Positions 8,624-16,521 of a stretch of 64,000 nucleotides of DNA are shown in pieces (within the stretch, counting starts at the first letter, position 1; each line of letters starts with the position of its first letter). The notes under the pieces are model-generated. The model had not been told where the DNA came from. It saw only the letters and a list, made by a program, of their open reading frames with translations, and made no database searches. The stretch is from assembly GCF_000382705.1 (NCBI RefSeq), contig NZ_ARQE01000004.1, forward strand, positions 218,197 to 282,196, written 5' to 3'. Made by a program: the position numbers and the translations under genes. This stretch comes from Aureimonas ureilytica DSM 18598 = NBRC 106430 (GTDB lineage: Bacteria > Pseudomonadota > Alphaproteobacteria > Rhizobiales > Rhizobiaceae).

Positions 8624-9379
8624 ATGTCCCATCTCGCTGAAGTGCCTGCACACACCCTCACAGACGCCAGCCCGCGACGCGCCGGAGCGCGCGTCATCCA
8701 CCGCATCATCCAGAACCGTGCGTACCGCTCGGCCTATCAGCCGATCGTCGATCTCTCGACCTCCACGATCGAGGGGTTCGAATGCCTGACGCGGTTCGAC
8801 GCGTCGGGCGACCGCTCGCCGGACACCTGGTTTCTGGAAGCGGCGGAAGCGGGTTTGGGAGACCGGCTGGAGGCCGATACGATCGGCTGCGCCATCCGGG
8901 CCCTGCGCATCCTGCCGCCCGGTCTCTATCTCTCGGTGAACGCCTCGCCGGGCGCGGTTCTCACCGGCGCGATCCTGCCGATCTTCGAGCGGATCGACCC
9001 GCGACGGATCGTCCTGGAACTCACCGAACACCGTCCCGTCGAGAACTACGCCGCGCTGAACGAGGCGCTCGGCCCGTTGCGGGCCAGGGGTCTTCGCGTC
9101 GCGGTGGACGATGTCGGCGCCGGCCATGCCGATCTGCAGCACCTCATCCATCTTCGGCCCGATGTCGTGAAGCTCGATATCTCGCTGACGCGCGGTCTGA
9201 TCGGAAGCGAGGCGATCCACGCCCTGATCAGCGGTCTCGTCGGCTTCGCCCATGCGATCGAGAGCCGCGTGGTGGCGGAAGGCATCGAGACGCCGGCCCA
9301 GCTCCACGCCCTGAAGGCGCTCGGCATCGACGCGGGACAGGGCTTCTTCCTGGGCGCGCCGATCGGCGTCCGGCGCTAG
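8624..9379 (+). CDS. EAL-domain c-di-GMP phosphodiesterase
   Basis: A 251-residue protein made almost entirely of one EAL domain (about 25-245), with no membrane segment or sensory domain. The signature motif reads ECL (residues 53-55, 'GFECLTRF') instead of EAL. The other catalytic and metal ligands are kept: Asn in 'SVNASPG', Glu in 'ELTEH', paired Asp in 'VDDVGAG', Lys in 'KLDISL', Glu in 'AEGIET' and Gln in 'GQGFFLG'. It should therefore hydrolyse c-di-GMP to pGpG. I chose ATG 8624 over an upstream GTG at 8549. It is convergent with the pseudo-receiver gene. Confidence 0.88.
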   Translation: MSHLAEVPAHTLTDASPRRAGARVIHRIIQNRAYRSAYQPIVDLSTSTIEGFECLTRFDASGDRSPDTWFLEAAEAGLGDRLEADTIGCAIRALRILPPGLYLSVNASPGAVLTGAILPIFERIDPRRIVLELTEHRPVENYAALNEALGPLRARGLRVAVDDVGAGHADLQHLIHLRPDVVKLDISLTRGLIGSEAIHALISGLVGFAHAIESRVVAEGIETPAQLHALKALGIDAGQGFFLGAPIGVRR

Positions 9380-9419
9380 GCAGCGGGCGGTCGGGCGGAT
9401 CGGATGCCGGTGGAACGGC

Positions 9420-9794
9420 TCAGGCCGCGACGACGAGGAAGGGTTCGACCCAGGCCGTCAGGCTGGCGCGGTCGAAGGGGCGGAAGATGAAGCCGCTGGC
9501 CCCGGCGCGCTTGGCGCGGGTCATCAGGCCGAGATTGGATTCCACCAGCGAGACGAGGATCGGCGCCTTGCCGACCGGGCTGCCGCGCAAGGACCGCAAG
9601 GCGACGTCGACCGGCGTGCCCGGCAGGGTCGAGGACAGGAGAACGAGGTCGAACGACGTCTTGGTCATACCCAGAAGCCCCTCCGCCTCCTGCAAGCCCG
9701 ACACGCCGACCGTGTCGATACGGATGCCGGAGAGAATTCGGCTGGCGACCTTCTGAACGATATTGTTCTCGTCGATAACGAGGCAGGACGGCAT
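9420..9794 (-). CDS. Pseudo-receiver domain protein next to chpT
   Basis: A 124-residue stand-alone receiver-fold protein ('CLVIDENNIVQKVASRIL' at the start). The acidic pair D8/E9 is present. The phosphoacceptor aspartate is missing: the strand-3 motif reads D-L-V-L-L-S-S-T-L-P, with Ser54 where Asp is expected. The conserved Lys of the 'KPF' loop is Arg ('FIFRPF', about residue 104). It is thus unlikely to accept phosphate from ChpT in the normal way and may act by binding. It lies downstream of chpT on the same strand, 113 nt away, possibly in one operon. The start is ATG 9794. Confidence 0.75.
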   Translation of the reverse strand: MPSCLVIDENNIVQKVASRILSGIRIDTVGVSGLQEAEGLLGMTKTSFDLVLLSSTLPGTPVDVALRSLRGSPVGKAPILVSLVESNLGLMTRAKRAGASGFIFRPFDRASLTAWVEPFLVVAA

Positions 9795-9907
9795 GGCGCG
9801 AGACTCCCGACGCAAGGCGATGAAACGACCCTAGCGTCGGCAGCTTTTCCGATCGGTTCCCAAACGCGGCGAAGGAAGCATGAACGCCGCGCGTCAAATT
9901 GGACCGA

Positions 9908-10543
9908 TCAGTCCCGCTCGACCGTGATGACGGCCGCTTCGGTGTCCAGCGCGAGGGAAACCGTGGCGCCGCATTCGCGCGCCAGAAGCAGCGTGTAATA
10001 CTGCTGCACGCCATGCGCGTCGATCGGCTCGGCCAGCGGCTCGTCGGCCAAGAGCGCCCGGAACGTCGCGGGAACGCGCAGCGGCTTGCCATTGGCCGTG
10101 ACGGTGATGCGAAGGCGCGGCTCGAGTTCCTCCACCCGCACCTCGACGCGCCGGCCGCGCGGCACGGAGGCGTTGGCGATCAGCACGAGATTCAGAACCA
10201 ACTTGGCGACGTTCTTGGGAACATAGGCCCGCTGCCCTTCCCAGCTCAGTTCCGCCTTCTCGAAGGACATGAAGCCCTCGGCGACGGTCTTGGCGTCGCC
10301 CATGTCGATCTGCGCGACGGTGGAGCCGGACGAGCCGTAGGCGATGCGGGCGAACTGGAGCTTGGCGACCGCGCTCTGCGTCGAACGCCGCACGAGCGCC
10401 ATGGCCTCCGGGTCGTTCGGCATCTCGTCCAGAAGTTCCAGACCGGCCTGCACGGCCCCCACGGGGGAGATGATGTCGTGGCACAGGCGGCTGGCGAGAA
10501 GCGCGGCCAGATCCGGCGCGGACAAGTCGGGCAGGGTCGTCAT
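9908..10543 (-). CDS. chpT: Histidine phosphotransferase ChpT
   Basis: A 211-residue cytoplasmic phosphotransferase that relays phosphate from the hybrid kinase CckA to CtrA and CpdR. The dimerisation helix carries the phospho-acceptor motif 'SRLCHDIISPVGA' with His22, followed by the typical 'GLELLDE' helix. The C-terminal half (about 80-205) is a degenerate HATPase-like fold ('NVAKLVLNLVLIANASVPRG'), as known for ChpT. CtrA is 2.6 kb away; cckA and cpdR are not in the window. It is divergent from eipA. Confidence 0.93.
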   Translation of the reverse strand: MTTLPDLSAPDLAALLASRLCHDIISPVGAVQAGLELLDEMPNDPEAMALVRRSTQSAVAKLQFARIAYGSSGSTVAQIDMGDAKTVAEGFMSFEKAELSWEGQRAYVPKNVAKLVLNLVLIANASVPRGRRVEVRVEELEPRLRITVTANGKPLRVPATFRALLADEPLAEPIDAHGVQQYYTLLLARECGATVSLALDTEAAVITVERD

Positions 10544-10846
10544 CGGAGCTCCGTTCGTCCCGTTCGTTAAAATTGTCTGATAGCGCGCCTAACATGAGCG
10601 AGCCCGCCCGACGAGGCCGGATGCGCGCCGACACCCATTTCGGGCCGAGCCGTGCGGCAAAAGCAACAGGGCCGGCCGCTTTCGCCGCCCAATTGGGGGA
10701 CGTGACTGTCCGCCCGGCGAAGGTAGGCGCGGCTTTTTCGCGCCTTTGTGCCGTTGTCTTAGCATTTCGGCAACCATGCCGCTTCTAGGCTGCGGGCTCG
10801 AAAAGCGCAGCCGCGCGCGTCCGCTCGTTATAGAGGAACCGGCTCC
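10544..10846. other. Divergent chpT / eipA promoter region
   Basis: About 300 nt without a gene. Near chpT there is a direct repeat CCGTTCGT at 10551-10558 and 10560-10567. A small hairpin (GGCGCG / CGCGCC) lies around 10727-10742. AGGA before the eipA start at 10847 is its ribosome binding site. I could not identify a confident promoter or a full CtrA box. Confidence 0.35.
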
Positions 10847-11437
10847 ATGCAGCGCCTTCTCCGGCACATCCGCCCCCTGTCGCTCGCCTTCCTGACGCTC
10901 GGTGCCGTTCTCGCGCCGTCGGCCCTCGCGCCGGCCAGCGCGCAGCAATCCTCCGGCGGCTACACGATGCAGGAGATCGTCACCGAGGGACACCGCTTCT
11001 TCGGCGCGACGTCCGGCGGCCTCGCCACGGCGGTGGAGCGGGCGTTCCAGGAGCGCGGCCTGCCGAACGGCTACATTCTCGGCGAGGAAGGCTCGGGCGC
11101 GTTCATCGGCGGCTTGCGCTTCGGCGAGGGCACGCTCTTCACCAAGAACGCGGGCGAGCACAGGGTCTATTGGCAGGGCCCCTCGATCGGGCTGGATGCC
11201 GGCGGCGACGGCGCGCGCACCATGATGCTGGTCTACGACCTGCCTTCGGTGAACAGCCTCTTCGGCCGCTATGCGGGCGTGTCGGGCAGCGCCTATCTCG
11301 TGGGCGGCATCGGCATGACCTTCCTGCAGCGCGAAGCGGTCACGCTGGTGCCGATCCGCACCGGCGTCGGCGCCCGGCTCGGCGTCAATATCGGCTATCT
11401 CAAGCTGACGCCCGCCCCGACCTGGAACCCGTTCTAA
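10847..11437 (+). CDS. eipA: EipA-family envelope protein (DUF1134)
   Basis: A 196-residue periplasmic protein of the DUF1134 family, named EipA in Brucella, where it supports envelope integrity and is under CtrA control. A signal peptide covers residues 1 to about 32 (positively charged start, hydrophobic core, ASA before the cleavage site). The mature part contains the family blocks 'QEIVTEGHRFFGATSGGLA', 'GLRFGEGTLFTKN', 'YWQGPSIGLDAGGDGARTM' and 'GVGARLGVNIGYLKLT'. Ribosome binding site AGGA is 10 nt upstream. Being beside chpT and near ctrA fits the cell-cycle/envelope link. An inverted repeat follows it. Confidence 0.93.
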   Translation: MQRLLRHIRPLSLAFLTLGAVLAPSALAPASAQQSSGGYTMQEIVTEGHRFFGATSGGLATAVERAFQERGLPNGYILGEEGSGAFIGGLRFGEGTLFTKNAGEHRVYWQGPSIGLDAGGDGARTMMLVYDLPSVNSLFGRYAGVSGSAYLVGGIGMTFLQREAVTLVPIRTGVGARLGVNIGYLKLTPAPTWNPF

Positions 11438-11494
11438 AGCTCCACGCTACCCGAGCGGCGCGGCGCCGCCATATAGGCGGATGACCCGGCGCCT

Positions 11495-11549
11495 GGAGCC
11501 TGTCTGAAAACGCGGCAGGCTGGCCCGGCCGGGTTTTCAGACAGGCTCC
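11495..11549. repeat. Perfect inverted repeat, 17-bp arms
   Basis: GGAGCCTGTCTGAAAAC (11495-11511) and its exact reverse complement (11533-11549) flank a 21-nt GC-rich spacer. There is no T tract on either side, so it is not a standard terminator. No clear target-site duplication is visible. It may be an IS-derived or REP-like palindromic element, or a structured 3' end for eipA. Confidence 0.8.
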
Positions 11550-11645
11550 GAACGCCGGCGAGCCTAGCCACGATCGCCAGGACTGGCGTAGAGAGGCGAA
11601 GGGTTCGGACCTTCGGCGACCGCGCCCGGGAGCGCAGGGACTTTG

Positions 11646-12836
11646 ATGATCGCGACCGCCCTTATCTTCTGTCTGGGCGCCCTGTGCGCCAGTCTGATCG
11701 CGCTGTTGTTCGTGCCGCTGGTCTGGCGGCGCGCCCAGCGCCTCGCGCGGCGCGAGTTCGACGCGACCATCCCGACCAGCGTCAACGAGATTCGCGCCGA
11801 GATGGATCTCGTGCGCGCCACCTCCGCCTTTTCGCTGCGGCGCGAGGAGCGGCGGGCGCGGGAGGTCAGCGAGAAGGCGGCGCGAGAGCGCGGCGAAGCC
11901 GGCCGCGTGATCCTCGAGAACGGCCATCTTCTGGCACGCCAGAAGGAGCTGGAAGAAACGCTCACCCAGCGCGACATGCATGTCTCGGCGCTAGACGAGC
12001 GGTTGCGCGCCGTGGTCGGCGAGCGCGACGAGCTGTTGCGCGCGCATCAGGAGCTGCGCGCGCGGCTGCAAGGGCGCTCGGAGGAACTCGAAGCCCTCGC
12101 GCTGCGCCATCAGGCGCTGAAGGAGCGCGCGGCGGAAGACCACCAGCGCCTCGGCTTGGCCGACGCGCATATCGCCAAGCTGGAAGAGGCTCTGCGCCTC
12201 GCGCGCGCACCCGGCGCCCCCACGCTCCCGAGCGCGAAGCCGAGCGCCGTCGCGCCGCCGCCCCCGCCGCCGCAACCCGCCCCACCGATCGAAGCCGCTC
12301 CCATTGCCGCGAAGCCGGAGCGCGGCGGGACGCCCCGCAGCGGCAGCGAGCGGCTGCGCGCCGTGCTGAAAAGCCGGGCGGATGTCGGCACGCCCGCAGC
12401 GCCGCTGCCCGTAGCCGCGCCCGTCCCCATGCCGAACCCCGTCGCCGCGCCCGCGAGCTTCGCGGCGGATGGAAACGAGAATGCCGAGATCCGCGAGCGG
12501 ATCAGCGACATCGCCGCCCGCGTGATCCAGAAGGAAATCGAAACGGAGGGCGCGAACTCGCCGCTGCGCGCGCTCATCGAACAGCCCGAGCCGGTGCGCG
12601 AGGGCGCGCCGAGCCTGGCGAGTCGCGTTCGGGCGCTTCTTTCGGCAGGCGAAGCGAGCCCCGGCGACAGCGCGCCTTCGCGCGAAGCCGCGCCCATGCC
12701 CGCGCCCGCCGCGCTTCTGGCGGCCACGACGCCCGACGCGCCGCCGGCCCCCGCCCCAACCGTGGTGGCTAAGCCGGCTTCTGGCGCAGCGAAAAGAAAT
12801 GGTGGAGGGCGATCGCGGCCGAAGTCGCGACGTTGA
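11646..12836 (+). CDS. Membrane-anchored coiled-coil protein, function unknown
   Basis: A 396-residue protein. One N-terminal membrane helix (about 1-24, 'IATALIFCLGALCASLIALLFV') is followed by a long charged coiled coil (about 25-180, many Glu, Arg and Leu heptads), a proline/alanine-rich linker (about 190-230), a conserved-looking patch 'ENAEIRERISDIAARVIQKEIE' (about 275-300) and a Pro/Ala-rich basic tail. The layout is that of a cytoplasmic scaffold tethered to the inner membrane; no enzymatic motif is seen. ATG 11646 follows AGGGA. Its last 68 nt overlap the 3' end of the convergent methyltransferase gene. Confidence 0.75.
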   Translation: MIATALIFCLGALCASLIALLFVPLVWRRAQRLARREFDATIPTSVNEIRAEMDLVRATSAFSLRREERRAREVSEKAARERGEAGRVILENGHLLARQKELEETLTQRDMHVSALDERLRAVVGERDELLRAHQELRARLQGRSEELEALALRHQALKERAAEDHQRLGLADAHIAKLEEALRLARAPGAPTLPSAKPSAVAPPPPPPQPAPPIEAAPIAAKPERGGTPRSGSERLRAVLKSRADVGTPAAPLPVAAPVPMPNPVAAPASFAADGNENAEIRERISDIAARVIQKEIETEGANSPLRALIEQPEPVREGAPSLASRVRALLSAGEASPGDSAPSREAAPMPAPAALLAATTPDAPPAPAPTVVAKPASGAAKRNGGGRSRPKSRR

Positions 12837-13590
12837 GACTGTCGAGGCCCGGCGCCATGGCGATGCGCAAGGTCTCGCCGCGCGCCAGAAGCGCGGCGTC
12901 GAGCCCATCGCCTTCCGTTCCCAGGAACAGGGCGCGGGGCTTGGTGTCGCGCAAGCCATGCAGCGCCTTCGCCCCGCCGGGCGAGAAGAACAGGCATTCG
13001 AAGCCGAGCGCCGCGAGCCTTGTCCGGATCGCGTCCGGCGCGCCCATCCGGCGGAAGGGCACCGTCAGCACCGAGCCGACCGACACGCGAATGGCCTTGC
13101 GGTAGAGCGGGTCGCAGGCGCGCTCGTCGAGAAGGATCGCCCCGGCGCCGAACGCATCGGCATTGCGGAACAGCGCGCCCATATTGTCGTGGTTGGACAG
13201 ACCGCAGGCCACCACGACGACGCCCGCCTCGTCCCGGATCGCCGCCAAGCGCCGGTCCCAGTCCTCCTCCGGGTCGGGTGCCGGCTCTCCATAGGCCAGA
13301 ACGCCGCGATGCACCGGGAAGCCGGCGATGGCGTCGAAGACCTCCGCCCCCGCGATATAGATCGGCACGTCCGGCCCGAAGGGCGCCAGACGCTCCGACA
13401 GGCCCTCCAGGCGGTTTTCCAGGATCAGGAGCGCCCGCGTGCGAAAGCGCGTGGAGCGGGCGAGTTGGTCGAGAACGACGCTCCCCTCCCCGATGAACCC
13501 GTCGCGCCCGCGCACGTCCCGATCGCGCACCGCCCGAAACGGCTCGATGCGCGGATCGGCCGGATCGAGAATGCGCAAGGGTTGTCTCAT
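12769..13590 (-). CDS. TrmH-family (SpoU) RNA methyltransferase
   Basis: A 273-residue SAM-dependent RNA 2'-O-methyltransferase of the SPOUT/TrmH class. The N-terminal substrate-binding part (about 1-105) is followed by the knotted catalytic domain with motif 1 'CGLSNHDNMGALFRNADAFGA' (split by N, about 133-153), motif 2 'LFLGTEGDGLDAALL' (near 220) and motif 3 'MAPGLDSLNVATSAAIALHHF' (near 245). The RNA target (rRNA or tRNA position) cannot be assigned. ATG 13590 begins the family N-terminus 'RQPLRILDPADPRIEPFRAVRDRD'. The 3' end overlaps the convergent coiled-coil gene. Confidence 0.9.
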   Translation of the reverse strand: MRQPLRILDPADPRIEPFRAVRDRDVRGRDGFIGEGSVVLDQLARSTRFRTRALLILENRLEGLSERLAPFGPDVPIYIAGAEVFDAIAGFPVHRGVLAYGEPAPDPEEDWDRRLAAIRDEAGVVVVACGLSNHDNMGALFRNADAFGAGAILLDERACDPLYRKAIRVSVGSVLTVPFRRMGAPDAIRTRLAALGFECLFFSPGGAKALHGLRDTKPRALFLGTEGDGLDAALLARGETLRIAMAPGLDSLNVATSAAIALHHFFSLRQKPA

Positions 13591-13683
13591 GGCGTCCTGA
13601 CTTTCAGACGAGAAGGCGAGGCAAGGGTGCGACGAAGCGTCGGGCGGCGCGGGAAGGCCATGCGCCGGCAAGGCTTGTCCTGT

Positions 13684-14448
13684 ATGGACGCTCCCATGTC
13701 CAGCATCGAGACCCAAAGCGGCGAAACCGCGCTCTACGGCCCCGTCAAAGCCTTTCTGGAAACGCTCGGCTTCGACGTGAAGGGCGAGATCGGCGCCTGC
13801 GACCTTCTCGGCCTGCGCGACGGAAAGCCCGTCTTCGCCGTGGTCTGCGAGCTGAAGCTTCAGTTCAACCTCGAACTCGTGCTGCAAGGCGTCGACCGCG
13901 CGCCGGCCGTGGACGAGGTCTGGCTCGCGGCGCGCCTGTCGACGCGCGGCAAGGGGCGCGAAGGCGACCGGCGCTTTCGCGATCTCTGCCGGCGGCTCGG
14001 CTTCGGCCTCATCGGCGTCGATGCGAGCGACCGGGTGCATGTGCTCCTGTCGCCCGAATCCCCTGCCCCGCGTCGCAACGCCAAGCGCCGCTCGCGGCTT
14101 CTCGCCGAGCACCGGCGGCGCGAGGGCGATCCGTCCGTCGGCGGGGTCACGCGTCGGCCGATCATGACGGCCTATCGGCAGGAGGCGCTGCGCTGCGCGG
14201 CGGGGCTCGCGGCGGGCGCCAGCCGCCCGCGCGATCTGCGCCCCGCCTGCCCGCGCGCCCAGACGATTCTCGCCCGCAACGTCTATGGCTGGTTCGAGAA
14301 CACCGCGCGCGGCGTCTATGCGTTGACGCCGGCCGGCGTCGAGGCCTTGGCGCGCTGGCCGCAGCCTGCACCCATTCCGGCTCCAGCTCCGGCTTTGGCT
14401 CCGGCATTGGCGAACGAAGCGCCGCTGCCTGCGTTGCGGGAGGCATGA
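13684..14448 (+). CDS. DUF2161-family protein (putative PD-(D/E)XK nuclease-like)
   Basis: A 254-residue protein. Residues about 10-135 fit DUF2161 ('YGPVKAFLETLGFDVKGEIGACDLLGLRDG' region, then 'FAVVCELKLQF'), whose D-x(n)-E-x-K arrangement resembles PD-(D/E)XK nucleases. A wing-helix-like segment follows ('RQEALRCAAGLAAG ... RNVYGWFENTARGVYALTPAG', about 165-220). The tail is rich in Pro-Ala repeats. Function is not established. ATG 13684 is used; ATG 13696 is also possible and neither has a strong ribosome binding site. Its stop overlaps the start of the next gene (ATGA), indicating translational coupling. Confidence 0.78.
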   Translation: MDAPMSSIETQSGETALYGPVKAFLETLGFDVKGEIGACDLLGLRDGKPVFAVVCELKLQFNLELVLQGVDRAPAVDEVWLAARLSTRGKGREGDRRFRDLCRRLGFGLIGVDASDRVHVLLSPESPAPRRNAKRRSRLLAEHRRREGDPSVGGVTRRPIMTAYRQEALRCAAGLAAGASRPRDLRPACPRAQTILARNVYGWFENTARGVYALTPAGVEALARWPQPAPIPAPAPALAPALANEAPLPALREA

Positions 14449-14972
14449 TCTTCTTCACCGCCGACACGCATTTCACCGACCCGCGCGTCCTGCGCCTGGA
14501 CAAGCGCCCCTTTCCCGATCTCGCCACGCATGACGCGGCGCTGATCGAAGCCTGGAACGCCGCCGTCGGCGAGGATGACGACGTCTGGCATCTCGGCGAT
14601 TTCGCGCGCGGCGGCGCCGACCACAAGGCGGCGCTGCTCGGCCGCCTTCACGGCCGCAAGCATCTCGTGCTCGGCAACAATGACGACGAGGCGACGGCGC
14701 GGGCGGGCGGATGGGAAAGCGTCTCGGCCTATCGTGAGATGGAGCTGGACGGGCGGAAGCTGGTGCTCTGCCATTACGCCTTCCGCACCTGGAACGGCAG
14801 CGGCAAGGGCGCGCTCGATCTGCATGGTCATTCGCATGGGCGGCTGGCGCCGATGACGGGTCAGTACGACGTGGGGGTGGATGTCTTCCGATTCCGGCCG
14901 GTCACGCTGCCGGAGATTCTCGTGTCGCGGCGACGGCGCGCGAAGCGGGACGAGATCAGCCCGAAATCTTGA
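14445..14972 (+). CDS. Calcineurin-like metallophosphoesterase
   Basis: A 175-residue phosphoesterase with the metal-binding series D-x-H ('FFTADTHFTD', residues 6-8), GD ('VWHLGDFARGG'), GNND ('HLVLGNNDDE'), H ('LVLCHYAF') and GH-x-H ('LHGHSHG'). This is the small YfcE-like calcineurin superfamily type; many members cleave phosphodiesters or phosphomonoesters, and the physiological substrate is unknown. It is translationally coupled to the DUF2161 gene upstream. The last 17 nt overlap the convergent response-regulator gene. Confidence 0.88.
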   Translation: MIFFTADTHFTDPRVLRLDKRPFPDLATHDAALIEAWNAAVGEDDDVWHLGDFARGGADHKAALLGRLHGRKHLVLGNNDDEATARAGGWESVSAYREMELDGRKLVLCHYAFRTWNGSGKGALDLHGHSHGRLAPMTGQYDVGVDVFRFRPVTLPEILVSRRRRAKRDEISPKS

Positions 14973-15345
14973 CCGAGATGTCGCGCAAGGCCCGCACGAT
15001 CGAGGCGGGCGGATAGGGCTTGGCGAAGAAGAGCCCGTTTTCGGGCAGGTCTTCCTTGGCGACCTTCACATGACCGGAGGCGATGAAGATCGAGACCGGG
15101 GGCCAGCGGTCCCGCACGGCGCGCGCGAGCTTCAGCCCGTCCATCGAGCCGGGCATGTCCACGTCGGTGAACAGGACGCGAATGTCGGAATGGCGTTCGA
15201 GAAGTCGGATCGCCTCGTCCGCGTTGGAGGCCGCATAGGCCTTGAACCCGGCTTCTTCCACGAGATCGACGGCGTCCCACAGGAGAAGCGGCTCATCTTC
15301 CACCACGAGAACGGCGAATGTGTTGGGATCGAAAGACTGGGCCAT
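14956..15345 (-). CDS. Single-domain response regulator
   Basis: A 129-residue CheY-like protein: acidic pair in 'LVVEDEPLLL' (about 15-17), phosphoacceptor Asp in 'VLFTDVDMPGSMDG' (about 61), Ser/Thr in 'IFIASGHV' and Lys in 'FFAKPYPP' (about 109). All phosphorylation residues are present, unlike the pseudo-receiver at 9420-9794. The 'D-V-D-M-P-G-S-M-D-G' loop is typical of rhizobial receivers paired with HWE-type kinases. No output domain or kinase neighbour is visible. The start ATG 15345 begins 'MAQSFD'; in-frame extension upstream is not convincing. Confidence 0.85.
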   Translation of the reverse strand: MAQSFDPNTFAVLVVEDEPLLLWDAVDLVEEAGFKAYAASNADEAIRLLERHSDIRVLFTDVDMPGSMDGLKLARAVRDRWPPVSIFIASGHVKVAKEDLPENGLFFAKPYPPASIVRALRDISVKISG

Positions 15346-15531
15346 GGAGAAAAGAATGTTGCAGCGGGTGTTCTGGTTCAGAGGACGAGGCATGAGGCTT
15401 CGAGCCGGTTTCGAGTTTGCCGATGAAGGCTCAACAGAGTCCTGCCTGCACGGATTTTCCTCCGTTCGTCCACGAAACAATCGATTGCCAGACACCGGCT
15501 CGGGCCGCAGTCCGGCGGCGAAACCCACGTG

Positions 15532-15981
15532 TCACGACGGTCTCGTCAAGAGATAGGTCGCGACCCCGAGGAGAACCACCCCGACGCCCGCCAATAGCAT
15601 GGGGGAGGCTCCGGTCAGCGCCAGAAGCGCAAAGCTCGCCGTCATGGACAGGACGGCGAGACCCTTGGCGCGGCGGGGCACGGCGCGCCGCTCGCGCCAG
15701 TCGCGCAGATGCGGGCCGAAGCGCGGGTCCCGCTCCACCCGGGCCGCCCATTCGGGAGACCCGCGCCCGAAGGCCCACACGGCCAGAAGCGCGAAGGGCG
15801 TCGCCGGCAGGCCCGGCAGGATCACGCCCGCGACGGCGAGCGCCAGACAGGCGAAGCCGAGGCCCCGGTAGAGAAGCCGCGCGAGCGGCCCGGGCGCCGG
15901 ACGAAGCGCGCCCGGTGCGTCGCTCCCCATTTCCGGCTCGGCCCTGCGGCGCTCGGACAAGACGCCCTCCCCTGCGATCAA
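15532..15981 (-). CDS. YbaN-family (DUF454) membrane protein
   Basis: A 149-residue inner-membrane protein. The DUF454 core (about 33-125) has 'RGLGFACLALAVAGVILPGLPATPFALLAVWAFGRGSPE' and 'DPRFGPHLRDWRERRAVPRRAKGLAV', followed by two C-terminal hydrophobic helices. Function is unknown in this family. The charged first 30 residues may be non-native: an internal ATG at residue 18 ('MGSDAPG') would give a 132-residue protein. It is a single gene with no operon partner. Confidence 0.82.
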   Translation of the reverse strand: MIAGEGVLSERRRAEPEMGSDAPGALRPAPGPLARLLYRGLGFACLALAVAGVILPGLPATPFALLAVWAFGRGSPEWAARVERDPRFGPHLRDWRERRAVPRRAKGLAVLSMTASFALLALTGASPMLLAGVGVVLLGVATYLLTRPS

Positions 15982-16251
15982 CGAGGCTCCTCCGTCAAGG
16001 ACACGCCAGACAAGCGCGAAAACTCAAGCGGAAGACGTTTGGCGACGCAAGCCGTTCCCTGCCCGACGCCCATCGGGCGCGATTCGGAGCGGAGCGGAAC
16101 CGCGCTTTCCGGCGCGCGCCTTGCCGCACCCCTGCAAAGAAGCGTTTCGATATCCCAAATAGGGGGAAGACGGCGCCGCATGGCGTCGTTAACCTGACGA
16201 TTCGCAACGCCGCCCCTTGCCGGGGCGGTCAGGGGACAAAAGGACGCCATC

Positions 16252-16371
16252 ATGGAGCCGATCCTCATCGCCACCATCGCCACCGCCCTTCTGGGCGCAG
16301 CGGCCGTGCTTCAGGCCGCCCGCCCGGCGCGCGCGCCCGCCAAGGTGACGGCCAAGTCGCGCAAGCGATAA
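16252..16371 (+). CDS. Predicted 39-residue membrane peptide
   Basis: A short reading frame from ATG 16252 to TAA 16371 with a good ribosome binding site (AAGGAC, 7 nt before the start). The product has a hydrophobic N-terminal helix ('ILIATIATALLGAAAVLQAA') and a basic tail ('KVTAKSRKR'), the form of a small single-pass protein with a positively charged cytoplasmic end. A GC-rich 5' hairpin (CCGCCCC / GGGGCGG, about 16210-16228) lies in its leader. No recognised family. The plausibility rests on the ribosome binding site and the membrane-helix/basic-tail layout. Confidence 0.5.
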   Translation: MEPILIATIATALLGAAAVLQAARPARAPAKVTAKSRKR

Positions 16372-16521
16372 GCGAGCCGAGGCGGGTCCTCCCGGTTTTC
16401 CAGCATCGGGCCGCCGCCCGGAAAGGCGCGGCTCTCTCGGGCTTTCCAGTGAAGCCGATCGGCCCGTGGCTTGCACTGGCCGAGAGAACTGCGTGGCAGG
16501 TCCCGCGCCCGGCGAGAAGCG

